Source of the DNA: Cunninghamella blakesleeana
Lineage: Eukaryota > Mucoromycota > Mucoromycetes > Mucorales > Cunninghamellaceae
Direction: 5' to 3'
Length of the DNA stretch: 64,000 nt
Assembly (NCBI GenBank): GCA_017871115.1
Contig: JAFCIZ010000005.1
Location: 3,775,501-3,839,500 of the forward strand
The notes under the pieces were generated by a model. It saw only the letters and a program-made list of their open reading frames with translations. It was not told the origin of the DNA and searched no databases. Shown here piece by piece: positions 35,815-47,979 of this stretch. Every line of letters starts with the position of its first letter. Positions within the stretch are counted from its first letter, which is position 1. The position numbers were made by a program, and so were the translations under genes.

Positions 35815-36612
35815 ATTATAAAATGTATATATTTTATATGAATGCTATATTAATAAATTTACGTATGAAACTTGTATAAAATACAGTATAATATTAATAA
35901 AAATAAAGAAAATAAATATAATATTAAAGGAGAGTGAAAGAAAGAAAAAGAGAAGAAAAGAAAAAAGAAAAAAGAAGATATTTTTAATAATTATTTTATA
36001 TCTTTTTTAAAAAAAAAATTGACATTTAACCTATTTACACTTAATCAGTAAGTGACTGACCGAACTATATATATATAAAAAAGGGAGAAATTTAAAAATA
36101 GTACTTTTTTTTTTTGGTTTAAATAGGATATCTATAAGTGGCGTATATATATAATTTTTTAACTCAGGAGCTACATTGAGATAATAATAAAATGGTATTA
36201 TTATCAAATGAAATAGTAAGAAGAGAGAGAGAGAAAGAGTGAAAGAATGACAGAAAGAAAAAGAGTCCAGAACTTTATGCAATCTTCGTCCCTTCTTATC
36301 CTTTTTATGTTGATATTCCTCGTTTTTTTTATATTTATTTATCATTTTGATTGTTATTAATAACTTTCCCTCTTACTTTCTTTCTCTTATTTTTATTTTA
36401 TTATTATTCCTTTTTATAAAATTTTAAATACATACAACCATAATTCTATAATAAAATAAATAATTCTATATATTATAAAAACTAAAAAGAAATGGAATTT
36501 ACATTTATTATTTTAGGTGGTGGTTTTGAAGTTTATATAAATATTTATATTTATATATAAAATATAATATACTATGTATTTAAATAATAAAAAAATCAGC
36601 TTTTTTTTTTTT
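35815..36612. other. Intergenic between polyQ gene and V-ATPase subunit c
   Basis: AT-rich, with purine-rich stretches upstream of the polyQ gene (35931-35975). The minus-strand open frame at 36031-36345 is Phe/Ser/Leu-rich and looks like a translation of pyrimidine tracts. Nothing else recognised. Confidence 0.5.
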
Positions 36613-38090
36613 TTAATTGCAAAGAGCATCACCACCGGAAGCCTTGGTATTCAAAATCAAAGCAACAATAAGACCATAAAGACCCAAAACTTCGGCGAAA
36701 ATTAAAATTAAAATCTATAGTCACCATCATTTAAATAAAATAAAATTAATTTAGTAAAAAATCATATTTATATTTAGATAAAAATCATATTAATAATAAT
36801 TAAATATTACCATGCCGACAAACATTCTAGGTTGTTGAGCAGTAGCACGTACACCAGCATCACCAGTAATACCAATAGCAATACCAGCAGCCAACTATAT
36901 GAATTAAAAATAATAAAGATATATAAATATAAATATATATTTATATATTTATATATATACATTATGTCAAAGAAAAAAATATACTTACACATGAGAGACC
37001 AACACTTAAACCTGCACCGAATTGAATGAAACCACTATACAAAGTTTGTTTGGCACCCACTAAATAAGAAAAAAAAAAAAAGAGATCAATAAATAAAAAG
37101 AATAGTTAATTATTCGTTTTGAAATAAACAAACAAACATTATAACTTACAGCCACTAGATAATAAGACAGATACGACAACACCATAAATACCCAAGATAC
37201 CAGCCATAACGACGGGAACAATACACTTCAATACAAGATCAGGACGGAGTACACCCATAGCTGAAAGACCAACACCAGATTTGGCTGTACCATAAGCAGC
37301 TCCAAGACCTATTTTTTATATTATCGTTATTATAAAAAAAATTAAAATAGTATATAAAAAAAATAATATTAAATAGATAAAAAGTATAACAAGATTAAAA
37401 GAAATATATGCAAGATATAGAATATAAAAAAAAAAAAGTTGAATGTTTAGTATCATTTCGTACAACCAACGATTTCTATTTTCTACGCCCTTTTATTATT
37501 ATTATTTTTATTTTTATTTTTTTGCCCCTGTGACGTTTCCGCATACACTCGAAACGTAACAAAAAAAAAAAAAAAATTAAAAACCCAAAAATAATAATAA
37601 TATATAAACCTTTATATATATATATATTTACATATATATTTACATATACATTATTTTTTATATCAAACATATTTTTTCCCCTTTTTTCGCGTTTTTCTTT
37701 TTACCAAAAAACTATTCTATCCTATTATTTTTCTAGCTCTAAATAAGCACTTTAATACACACACGCACACACACATATTCAATCATATAAAATGATATCA
37801 TAGAGTATATTTAAAAAAATACGCGTTTCCTTTTTTTTTAAAAAAAAAAAAAAAGAAAAGATAGGATGAAACACTTACAACTGAAGACGATGGCAGCAGT
37901 GCAACCCATGGAACCGAAGAAAGGAGCATAAACAGGACTATTTATTTATCAAAAATGAAAAAAAAAAGAGAAAAGAATTAAATTAATATATACTTTTTTT
38001 AATAATTGAAACGTTCCGTTTTTATCTTTTTATAAATACAGTAAAAGAACAAAAAAGATAAAGAGATGAGACTTACCAATAATCAGCCAT
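36613..38090 (-). CDS. VMA3: V-type ATPase proteolipid subunit c
   Basis: Six exons (38077-38090, 37879-37937, 37150-37308, 36989-37059, 36811-36894, 36613-36714) give 162 residues, the exact size class of the 16-kDa proteolipid. Four membrane helices are evident: [57 protein letters not shown] and [17 protein letters not shown]. The essential proton-carrying Glu sits in the last ([10 protein letters not shown]). [15 protein letters not shown] matches the conserved loop. The subunit forms the rotor ring of the vacuolar ATPase that acidifies vacuole and Golgi. The first exon is only 14 nt and splits codon 5. Vma11 (c') is a close relative, but the total lack of an N-terminal extension fits Vma3. 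Confidence 0.95.
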
Positions 38091-38793
38091 TGTTAAACTA
38101 TATTAATAAAATAATAATAATAATAATAGAGAAAAAAAAAATAGATATGAGTATGTATATTAAAAAAAAAAAAAACATCTCATTATATATGTTCAATTAT
38201 AAAACGTAAATGAAAAAAAAATGATGATAATAACCAAATTATAATAATAAATAATAATAATAAATAATAATAATAAAACTTGCTTTTATATTATTATTTT
38301 AATAAAATATATATTTGTTTACTTACATTTATATATGTTTATATTCTTAATTTAAAAAAAAGAGAAATAAGTAAAAAGAAGTGTTAAAAAAGTTGAAAAA
38401 AAAAGGAAGAGGGAAAAAAAAAGAAAAGAGGAAAAAAAAATAAATAACAAATTAGCGCCAACTGACGAAGACTGTTCCAGCGGACATTAAAATCTAAGCG
38501 AAGGAATTTTTTTTTATCGAAACTCTTTCAAACAAAAAAGGGTGGAACTTTTTTTATTCTAGGTGTAACAAAAAAAAAAAGTATACGTAGTAGATAAAAA
38601 ATAATATATCTATGTACTGTTTTTAAGTAATAATAATAAGAGTCATTAAAAATAGAAAAGATGAAGAAAAATAATACTACAAATTAATAAAGATGATGTA
38701 AAAAGAATAGTTAACAAAAAGAAAATATAATAGATTAAAGAGTAAATAAGGGGATTCTGGTATGATGGTGATGATGATGATGATGGTTTAATT
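38091..38793. other. Intergenic between V-ATPase c and Erf4 genes
   Basis: Contains the V-ATPase upstream region with TAA runs (38106-38130, 38235-38275) and long purine tracts (38360-38442). No RNA or protein gene recognised; the minus-strand frame at 38646-38882 overlaps the Erf4 3' end and is not coding. Confidence 0.55.
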
Positions 38794-40183
38794 TTAATCA
38801 AACACTTGAATTTCAAGCTATCCAAAATAAGAAGAGAAGAAAAAAAAAAAGGGATTAGGTATATATTTTTAAGTCTCAGCATTATTATAAATTATATACA
38901 TATTTTTTTTTTTTGAACTTACAAATAGAAAGGCAGTTTTAACAGGATTGCATATTAATAACTGTTCTTTTTGGTATACTTGTTTATTTTCTTTATCAAT
39001 AAAATCTAATAGCTCGTAAATAGTCTATTTAATCCAATATAAAGTAAATTACAAAGTGTACATAATATATATACATATACATATACATATACATATATAT
39101 ATATATGTGCATTATATCCTTTATATGTTATTTTTATATTTTATACTTTATCTTGTATATACCTTTTGGTAATGAGATGAGAAGAAAATTGGCCATAAAT
39201 AAATGGTCAAGATTTCCATCATATTAAAAAAAAAAGCTGACCAAGATAAACGTTCAGCACTATATAATAGTTTGTTGATAGTATTTACAGTATGTCGAAA
39301 TTGTTCCAAAGTAATCTTTTTTTTTTAAAAAAAATAAAGAAAATTATATATAGATAAAGTTAGTTTTTTTATTTATTTGTCGTCGTTTTATTTATTGTTT
39401 ATTATTTATCTATTTTTACCTTTCCTTCTAAAGATAAAGGGTACTCTGTTGAAAATTGAGTAATCCCATCACCTTTTGAATAATCACGTTCTATACGAAT
39501 AGCTTTTAATGGGACTTGTTGTTTAATATCTATAGAAACGTGAGAGTTATTAACTACAGCTGAGGACTTTGTTGCCATGGCATACTGAGTATTATTATTA
39601 TTGTTATTATTATTTTCGCTAGAATAAGCTGTCTCGTCTACTATTGTTGAATCTCTATGACTAGATTCTATATTATTATTATTATTATTATCTATTGAAA
39701 TAATAATAATAATAATAGTAATAATGTGTATTCAAAAAAAAAAAAAAAAAAAAAATTAAAAGGAAGAAGAAAATAAAAAAAAAAGTGAGAAAAGGAAATT
39801 TAAAAAAAATATTAATTCAAAACAGGTAATTAAATAGGTGGTTATATATAAAAAAATAAAAATTAAGGGGATGTAATATAAAAAAGTCACCCAAAGAGAA
39901 TAAAATATAAAATATAAAAATGCTTATATTATTAAATAACAATGAAGCATTAATAAAACTTACCATTGTGTATTATATCATCTCCCATACTTGATTGCTT
40001 TTGATCATCTATTATTTTTTTATGAAAAGAAGCTAAATTGGCATCCAATGATAATCGTCTATAATGATGATTTTCTTCAGGTATAGAACAAGAAAATCGA
40101 CTCCTTGCTGTTGTAAAAAGAGGGGCGGGAGGAGTTATATATATACAAGTATCAGTATATCTTCTTTTATGTAAGGTTACCAT
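38794..40183 (-). CDS. ERF4: Erf4/Golgin-7-like subunit of the Ras palmitoyltransferase
   Basis: Five exons (39964-40183, 39420-39691, 39163-39315, 38923-39024, 38794-38817) encode 256 residues. The N-terminal third is variable and Asn-rich. The conserved Erf4/Shr5 domain (PF10256 type) starts at about residue 145 with IRIERDYSKGDGITQFSTEY. It continues with PLSLEGKITLEQFRHTVNTI, a hydrophobic hairpin (SAFFFNMMEILTIYLWPIFF) and IYELLDFIDKENK, ending in LEIQVFD. Erf4 stabilises the DHHC enzyme Erf2, which palmitoylates Ras and other proteins at the ER/Golgi. All phases close, and the last exon has only 24 nt. The call rests on remembered family pattern; length agrees with fungal members. Confidence 0.85.
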
Positions 40184-40208
40184 AAATATAATAATATAAA
40201 TATATAAT

Positions 40209-40234
40209 TATATATATATATATATATATATATA
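40209..40234. repeat. (TA)n microsatellite upstream of Erf4 gene
   Basis: TA run 25-50 bp upstream of the Erf4 ATG on the minus strand. Confidence 0.9.
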
Positions 40235-41919
40235 GATGTTTATCGATTTATCTATATATATGCTTATATATATCTATCTATTTTTTAATATAGATAAATC
40301 GAATTAAAAAAAAAGTGGAAAGAAAAAAAAGAAAAGGGAAAGAAAAAGGAACCGAGGAAAAAAAAAAATTGAAATAAATGAATTATATAAATAAGAATGA
40401 TTCCCAAAATAAAAAAGAATTTCGGGGTGTACGAAGTTGATTTTTTTATATGTGTATTTTGTTTAAAACTCAACATCTTTAAACATATATATATATATAT
40501 ATATATTATGTAAATATATATTGTATTTCAATATAAACAGTGGATGATCAAATGCAATTTATTTATCTATTTTTCATTATTATTATTTAAAAAATCCTGA
40601 ATTTTGGTTGGTTAATCAATTTCTGGCGGGATCATTTAAAGTTTTAAATTCAATTATTTTTTTTTCTTTCCTCTCTACTTTTTTCTTTCATATATATGTA
40701 ACTGTGTATTATTATTACGGACCATATTTTATATTATATATCAATTAACACAAATTAGAATAAAAATAAACATCTTTGATTATACTAAAAAAAATAAATC
40801 TTGAATAGATTTATACATTCATATATTTATTAATGAAGTAAATTTAGTGGTTTTTTATATTCCTACTTTCTCTCTCTACATAACATACTGTTACTTTATA
40901 TATATACGCATATACATATTAAAAAAGGAATCAATTTACTTGAAAACAAAATGAAACTAAAAATATTATGTTTATAAATATAATATGATATCAAAGTGAA
41001 CCTTTTATTCATTACTTTTAATTTAAATAACAGCCGATACTAGTACCCCTATAAAACAATAGTTTTTTATTTAAAACATATATGGATCAACATCTATACA
41101 TATAGGTATACATTTCTTTATATATATATATATTATCATTAAAATATATAAAACGAAATAAATACAAAAGGATATAGACTTTCATCATAATAACCGAAAA
41201 TCAACATACATACAGTAAAACATATATATATATAAATGTTTTTTTTTTTAATCGCAAATATATTTATACTTTATAAATATGATTTTATATACCAAAAAAT
41301 AACTAATTTCAATTTTTTAAATTCTATAAACAAGAATAAAAATTATTTGAGTATATATTAAGCATCGAGAATTTATGTTACTTTGCATTTTTAAATCTTA
41401 GGATCATATCATTGTTGTGCTCTTATTCATCGTGTTACCATTTTTTTTTAAATAAAAAACAATGTAGTTTTATATTTATTGTGATTATGGCAAACTTGGT
41501 TTTATTTTTTTTTACGGTAATTTTTACTTATTGTTACTCCTATTTTAAAATAAATAATGATATCGATATCTATAAAATTAATCAGATCATTCTTAATTGT
41601 CATGGAGAAAAGCAATTTTTGATCAACTTTGGAATATTAAATCAAAAAAAATTAGGCAAAAAACATTCATATTAGATTTCTAATCGCCGACTTAAAAAAA
41701 AAATTCGAAGACTTTATAAAAAAACAAAATCTATAGGTAAATGTATTCCTTCCTCCTTTTTTGTCAAGGTAAGGTATGCATCCATCCATCAACATAAAGC
41801 AATGATAATAATAACATGATCATCTTTTTGGATTGAATCCATTTCATCATAAAGATTATAAAATGAAAACCGATATAGATATTTAATTTTATCTTTATTA
41901 TTATTTATTTTTTTTAAAA

Positions 41920-41929
<10 letters not shown>

Positions 41930-41956
<27 letters not shown>
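41930..41956. repeat. (TA)n tract in the ubiquitin-L40 leader
   Basis: A near-pure TA run that ends 8 nt upstream of the start codon at 41965. Confidence 0.9.
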
Positions 41957-41959
<3 letters not shown>

Positions 41960-41964
41960 TAACG

Positions 41965-42598
<634 letters not shown>

Positions 42599-43160
42599 GC
42601 GTTACGCTATTTTCTATTCTTTTTTATTTCGTTTATATAGTTTATAATGGATGTAATAAAAGAAGTTTTCGTTATCTTTTTTTAAAATGATATAAAGTAC
42701 ATTTATATTCACGTATTTAGTTATTATAATGTTGACAAAAAATCACGACCACTTTTTCAATTATATTTGTATATTCTATTTTTATGACTATTTTTTCTTC
42801 ACTACATTTTTATATATATGTAAAATATGGCATAGCTGTATATATTTTATAACAAAAAAAAAAGGTAAGTAGACAATATATGATAAATATGCATATATAT
42901 GATAATTATAGGGGTTTTTGGGAAAAAGTTTTTTTTTCTTATCACAATTATTTTTATATATATATATATAAAATTATTATTACTATTTATTTACTTTGTA
43001 TAAAAAAAAAAGGTGTGTGAAGGGAGAAAAAAAAAAAAAGTATAATTGTTGTTGATTTGTTGAACAAATGATAAAAGGGGGGATTGGGGGAAAGAAAGAG
43101 AAAAAATATATAATATGATAAAAGATAAAATAATGTTAAAAAAAGAAATATAAAACAAGT
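42599..43160. other. Convergent intergenic region
   Basis: Between the 3' ends of ubiquitin-L40 and the Ran gene; AT-rich with A/G tracts (43020-43145). Nothing recognised. Confidence 0.6.
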
Positions 43161-44441
43161 TTACAAATCATCATCTTCTTCAGGAAGTGGTTGAGCAGCA
43201 GCTTCATTCATTTCATTTTCGTATTGTTTAGCTAAGTTTTCATCTACTTGGACTTCAGCAGGAGCTAAGGCAGGAGCAGCAACAAATTCTAAGTTGGAGT
43301 TACCAACCAATTTACGGGCTAACCACAAGAATGGTTTTTCAAAGTTGTAATTGGATTTGGCAGAGATATCGTAGTATTGTAAGTTCTTCTTTCTGTGGAA
43401 AGTGATGGTCTTGGCCTTGACTTTACGTTCCTATATATTTTAAATAAAAATTAAAATAGGTTGATCATTTAATTACTTTATAATCATTATTTTCATTAAT
43501 ATTATTTATATAATTATATTGTTGTATATATTACCTTAATATCAACCTTGTTACCACAGAGAACGATAGGAATGTTTTCACATACACGAACTAAGTCACG
43601 ATGCCAGTTGGGAACATTCTTGTAAGTAATTCTAGATGTAACATCAAACATGATAATAGCACATTGACCTTGAATACTATTTTTTTTTTTTAAAAAAAAA
43701 AAAAGAAAAACAAGGTTTAGTAAAAAAATAAAACAAAGAAAATCCCAGTTTCATTTTATTATAGTTTATTTTTACACCAAAATAATAGTATTAAAAGAAT
43801 AGATACTTACTAATAACCATCACGGAGACCACCGAATTTTTCTTGACCAGCAGTATCCCAAGTGTTGAAACAAATGGTACCAAAGTTAGTATTGAAAGTA
43901 AGAGGGTGAACTTCGACACCAAGAGTGGCTATATAAATAATATAGTACCCAAGTTTTAGTTATCATCATCAGTTATTATGTATTTCTTTTATTTTATTAT
44001 ATATATATATATCTTTACCAATATATTTCTTTTCGAATTCACCAGTCAAGTGACGTTTTACAAAAGTAGTTTTACCTATATATTTCAATAAATAAATAAA
44101 TAAAATTAGAATATATATATAAGTTAATTATACTATTTTCTATGATGATGAAAATAGAAATTTGATTTTTAAAATAGAAAAAAGAAATGAAAATACGTAC
44201 CGGTACCACCATCACCAACTATTTAGAGTTTTATAGATGAAATATATAATTATATAAATATTTTATATTATATATAAAGTATAAAAGATAAGAGATGATT
44301 AGTTTTTTTTATTTTCCAAATAATACTAAAAAAGTTGTTGTTTATCGAATATATAAAATTATATATTTTTAAGAAAAAAAAAGGACGCGTCATGAATAAT
44401 TTACCAAGTACTAATTTGAAAGTAGGAATTTCTTGAGCCAT
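43161..44441 (-). CDS. GSP1: Ran GTPase (Gsp1)
   Basis: Six exons (44405-44441, 44201-44218, 44019-44075, 43811-43928, 43535-43676, 43161-43430) give 213 residues, the standard Ran length. G-motifs are all present: P-loop GDGGTGKT, switch I region [46 protein letters not shown] and [19 protein letters not shown]. The acidic tail LPEEDDDL is diagnostic for Ran. The protein drives nuclear import and export and spindle assembly. Exon 2 is a microexon of 18 nt inside the P-loop codons, yet phase and motif leave no doubt. The codon bias is that of a highly expressed gene. Confidence 0.97.
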
Positions 44442-44796
44442 TTCTATAATGGATTAATAAAAATTAAATAAAAAAAGAAATATTATTAATATAACCAACG
44501 TATATAATTTTTATAAAAAAATAACCATCCATTTATTTATTATATAGATGAATTTGATATCGTCCTTCTTTTGATGGATTTAATGATGTATACCTAATAG
44601 ATGGAATAGATGATTATACTATAAAATAATAAAAAGGATGAAAAGGATAAAGAGGAAAGAGGAAAAAAAATGAAAATGAGCCTAAAAAAACCGAAGAGGT
44701 CAATTTTAAATTCCGATACCGCCGCAGGTTTATTCCAAATTTGGAATACACATCTTTTTTTACACTATAATCTATATTTATCTCTTACTTCTTTTC

Positions 44797-44832
<36 letters not shown>

Positions 44833-45399
44833 TACATGTATAGCTGTATACATATACATGTATATATATTATATATATTATTTTTTTATTAGTTTAATAA
44901 ATTATATATTTTTATTACTCTTGATTATTATTATTACTATTATTTCAATATATTTCATTTACTTTTGTTACGTATTATTTATTTGTTATTTTGTTTTTCT
45001 CCTTAAATATCGTTTTATAAACTAATAGTGAAATAGTTGATTTTAATACAAGTTAATACTAAATAGTCGTGTACGTAGAGAAAATGAAAAATAAATTTAC
45101 TGAATATTTTTTTGAAAATAGATATAAATTGCATCATTCTTTTTATTAACAAATAAAAACAAAAAATAAAGCAATAAGAAACAATAACCCCCACCAGTTT
45201 CATATCATCGTAATGCTGAAAAAAAATAATTCAATTTATTAAAACTCAATTTATGTAAAAAAAAGTGTTCACTTGACGTATTTTTTTTAATTGGGGAAAA
45301 AAAAAATTAAAAAACCTTTCCTTTTTTCATTTTCCCTTTCTTTTTTTTCTTTCTCTCATTTTTTTTTAATAATACACTTTTTTATTTTATATATTTAAT
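44442..45399. other. Divergent intergenic region between Ran and the Ser/Asn-rich gene
   Basis: AT-rich region with a TA microsatellite at about 44799-44829. A GC-richer stretch (ccgataccgccgcagg, about 44714-44729) is a candidate promoter element of the Ran gene. Polypyrimidine tract before the ATG at 45400. No RNA gene seen. Confidence 0.5.
44799..44829. repeat. (TA)n microsatellite
   Basis: TA run in the divergent region between the Ran gene and the Ser/Asn-rich gene. Confidence 0.9.
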
Positions 45400-46670
45400 A
45401 TGGCCTTTGCACAGCAACAACGTAGACCGAGATATCATTCACATACATCTTTCACCTCTACTTCCTCAGTTGAAGATCAATTTATATCACCATCGCCAAC
45501 TATATCCATCTTATCACCAGGCCCAACTCATAATAATAGTAATAATAATAGTAATACTGTCGGGTTTTCCGATTCAGAAAATGATTGGCATATTATTAGT
45601 TCGGCAACAACTCGATCGTCATCATCAACCACTACCACTTCTAATACACCAACTATACCACCTGTTTTAGAGAGAAGAGATTCAGTTGACCCCTCTGAAC
45701 CTGAATCCTATTCTTCCTTTCGATTATCCGATGATACTGAATCATTTTCTGATGGCGATTTTAACCATTTAAATAATAATATATCCTCTTCCTCTTCCTC
45801 ATCAACAACAAATAATAATCAGCATCATTTAATTTTTAATAATTTACCTGCTCATGATGGCACCGGTGCCTTTAATATTGCCTCAGAAGATGATGATGAT
45901 GATGAAGAATCTTCCTCTTTATCAACGACAAGCAATAATAATAAAATGGTTTTAAAAAGAAGAGCAAGCTTTAAAGATTTTGAACCTTCGTCATCAAGTA
46001 TGCCTAATATATTACTTCCTTATGGCGGTATTCATTTACCAACATTTATTAAAAAGCCTTTACAACAACAACAGCAATCACCATCATCACCTGATCATAC
46101 CCAACTTAATCAAGTTATTAATTCTTTATCACCTCATTTTCAGCCAACTGTTATGCCAGAACATTTAATTTTATCATCTGATGAAGAAGAGAAAGAAGGA
46201 ATGAATCAACAATATAAAATAAAAGAAAAAGAAGAAGAGGATTCTAATACTACTTTTAATTCATCTGATCATATTAAATTTACTAGAAGAAGAAGACGAA
46301 ATTTAGATAGGTAAATGAATAAAGAATAAAAATATAAAAGTCATCTTTAATTTATAATTATATTCATATATATTATTTTTATTTTATTTTATTTATTTAT
46401 AGTATACCAACACATCACCCATCAATTCCAGGGACAATGACCTCTTTCGCCATCTTATCAGCTATTTGGAATAATTTACGACGTCTGACAAATCATCTGA
46501 TAGAAAACGATACCAATACAGCCGATGCTTTTACATCTTTAGTATCAGAAGGTACACTAGAAGGGTGTTTACCTTTTGGTTCTCATTTACATATGGAGTT
46601 ATCTGCTGGTTTAAGACCTGCCTATACAAATCGTCACTGGGAAGGATTACCTGGTATGTAAATATATATA

Positions 46671-46703
<33 letters not shown>

Positions 46704-46961
46704 ATTTACTATTACTATTATTCCTACACTATTTTTTTTTATATATATAAATTGTACTTGATATATGTAAATGAGTATATAAACTATACTCGCTATTTTT
46801 TTTTTTTATTTTTCATTCTTTATTTTATTTTTATTTATCTCTCGATTATTTCTCACTTTCTCTTGATCCACTTATCTATTTTATTTTTTAATATTTCAAT
46901 AAAAGATAATAATTTTTTTTGTTTCGGTTTATTTACCTATATGGGAAAAAAACAGAGATAG
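45400..46961 (+). CDS. Ser/Asn-rich protein of unknown function
   Basis: Exon 1 is 45400-46310 and exon 2 is 46403-46653, then probably exon 3 at 46906-46961 (405 residues). Without the last intron the frame would stop at 46661 (389 residues). I prefer splicing because a strong GTATGT donor stands at 46654 and a pyrimidine-rich AG acceptor at 46905 keeps phase. The first 300 residues are disordered, with Ser, Asn and acidic runs and a basic TRRRRRNLDR stretch. The folded-looking end contains TMTSFAILSAIWNNLRRLTN, FTSLVSEGTLEGCLPFGSHL and LSAGLRPAYTNRHWEGLP. An acidic-flanked DWHIIS near residue 65 resembles an Atg8-interacting motif, but that is speculative. No family recognised. Confidence 0.65.
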
Positions 46962-47362
46962 GGTGAAGAAATTCTTAACTTTTTGCAAATTATGTTATCA
47001 TTTATGATTCCCATGATATAACATTGACAACTAAACCAATGAAATGAATTGAAATGTTACACAATATATTTATGCCAATATCGTCACCACCATCACTATT
47101 ATCGTTTTATATATATATATATATTAAAAAAGATATGGTTAGGTCAGGTTTTCTCTCATTATATATTCTTATTATTATTATTTTTTATGAAAATCATTTT
47201 TAATTAAAAAAAAGCAACAAAATAATTATTATTTTTTTATAAGGGGGAAAATGCATGAATTTTTTCTATCTGTCCTGTTTTTTAAAATACCGAAAAATCA
47301 TTTCATTTTTTTAAATATAAACAAAATTCATATATTTTCTTTCAGTTTTGTTTCTTTTTTAC

Positions 47363-47411
<49 letters not shown>

Positions 47412-47979
47412 GATATTGATGTTATTTTTGTTGTTATTTTAATACAAGTTATATGATCTTAATTTTAAAAAGTAACAGCATGAATGGCAGTGTCCTGTAA
47501 ATTGGCAGAGGTTCACTGATAAAAGAATTTGAAAACACTTGCTATTTTATTTATTATTTATTTCATGCACGACATAATGGTGAATGATCATTTATTTTTC
47601 CAATTGTATTTTTAAAAATGAAAAAAACATTGCATTAACTTTATTATTATTACTGTTAAAAAAGATTATAAAATAAATAGTAATAATCATTTTTATAATA
47701 TGAATAATAAATAATCTATTTGTTTTACTTTTAATAAATCTAAAAATCATAAGAAGAAATATAATTCATATAATAATATGTTGATAGAATGGTTATAAAA
47801 AATAATGCCTTTTTTTGTATTAAAAAAAGTAAAATACCAATTTAGTCTTTTTTGAAAAAATCTGTGTTTAAAAAACGCTAGTGGCTTAATTTTTATAATT
47901 TTTTTTAAAGCAGTTGAGTTTTTTTTTTTTTTCATTCTTTTTATTTTTATTTTTTTAATAATAAATCAATTATACTATC
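46962..47979. other. Intergenic upstream of ESF1
   Basis: AT-rich, with a (TTA)n microsatellite at about 47363-47412 and a weak inverted repeat (ATGTTAT at 46992-46998, ATAACAT at 47018-47024). No gene recognised. Confidence 0.55.
47363..47412. repeat. (TTA)n microsatellite
   Basis: About 16 uninterrupted ATT/TTA units upstream of ESF1; its translation yields a spurious poly-Leu frame. Confidence 0.95.

Larger units (their letters stand above)
40184..41964. other. Divergent intergenic region between Erf4 and ubiquitin-L40
   Basis: 1.8 kb, very AT-rich. TA microsatellites at about 40209-40234, 40486-40506 and 41930-41956; the last ends 8 nt before the ubiquitin ATG and thus lies in its leader or core promoter. 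A low-complexity open frame at 41412-41675 has no recognisable product. No RNA gene seen. Confidence 0.55.

Noticed and set aside
37820..37826. ACGCGT words as MluI cell-cycle boxes (also near 24850 and 44385)
   Set aside because: Scattered single copies in introns or spacers not upstream of replication genes; PSF3 lacks one.
41412..41675. 87-codon open frame upstream of ubiquitin-L40
   Set aside because: Low-complexity Phe/Tyr/Leu start; the later part (INQIILNCHGEKQFLINFG) looks slightly coding-like, but nothing supports a gene.
45407..46168. His/Leu/Ile-rich alternative frames in the Ser/Asn-rich gene
   Set aside because: Out-of-frame translations of the same repetitive coding DNA.
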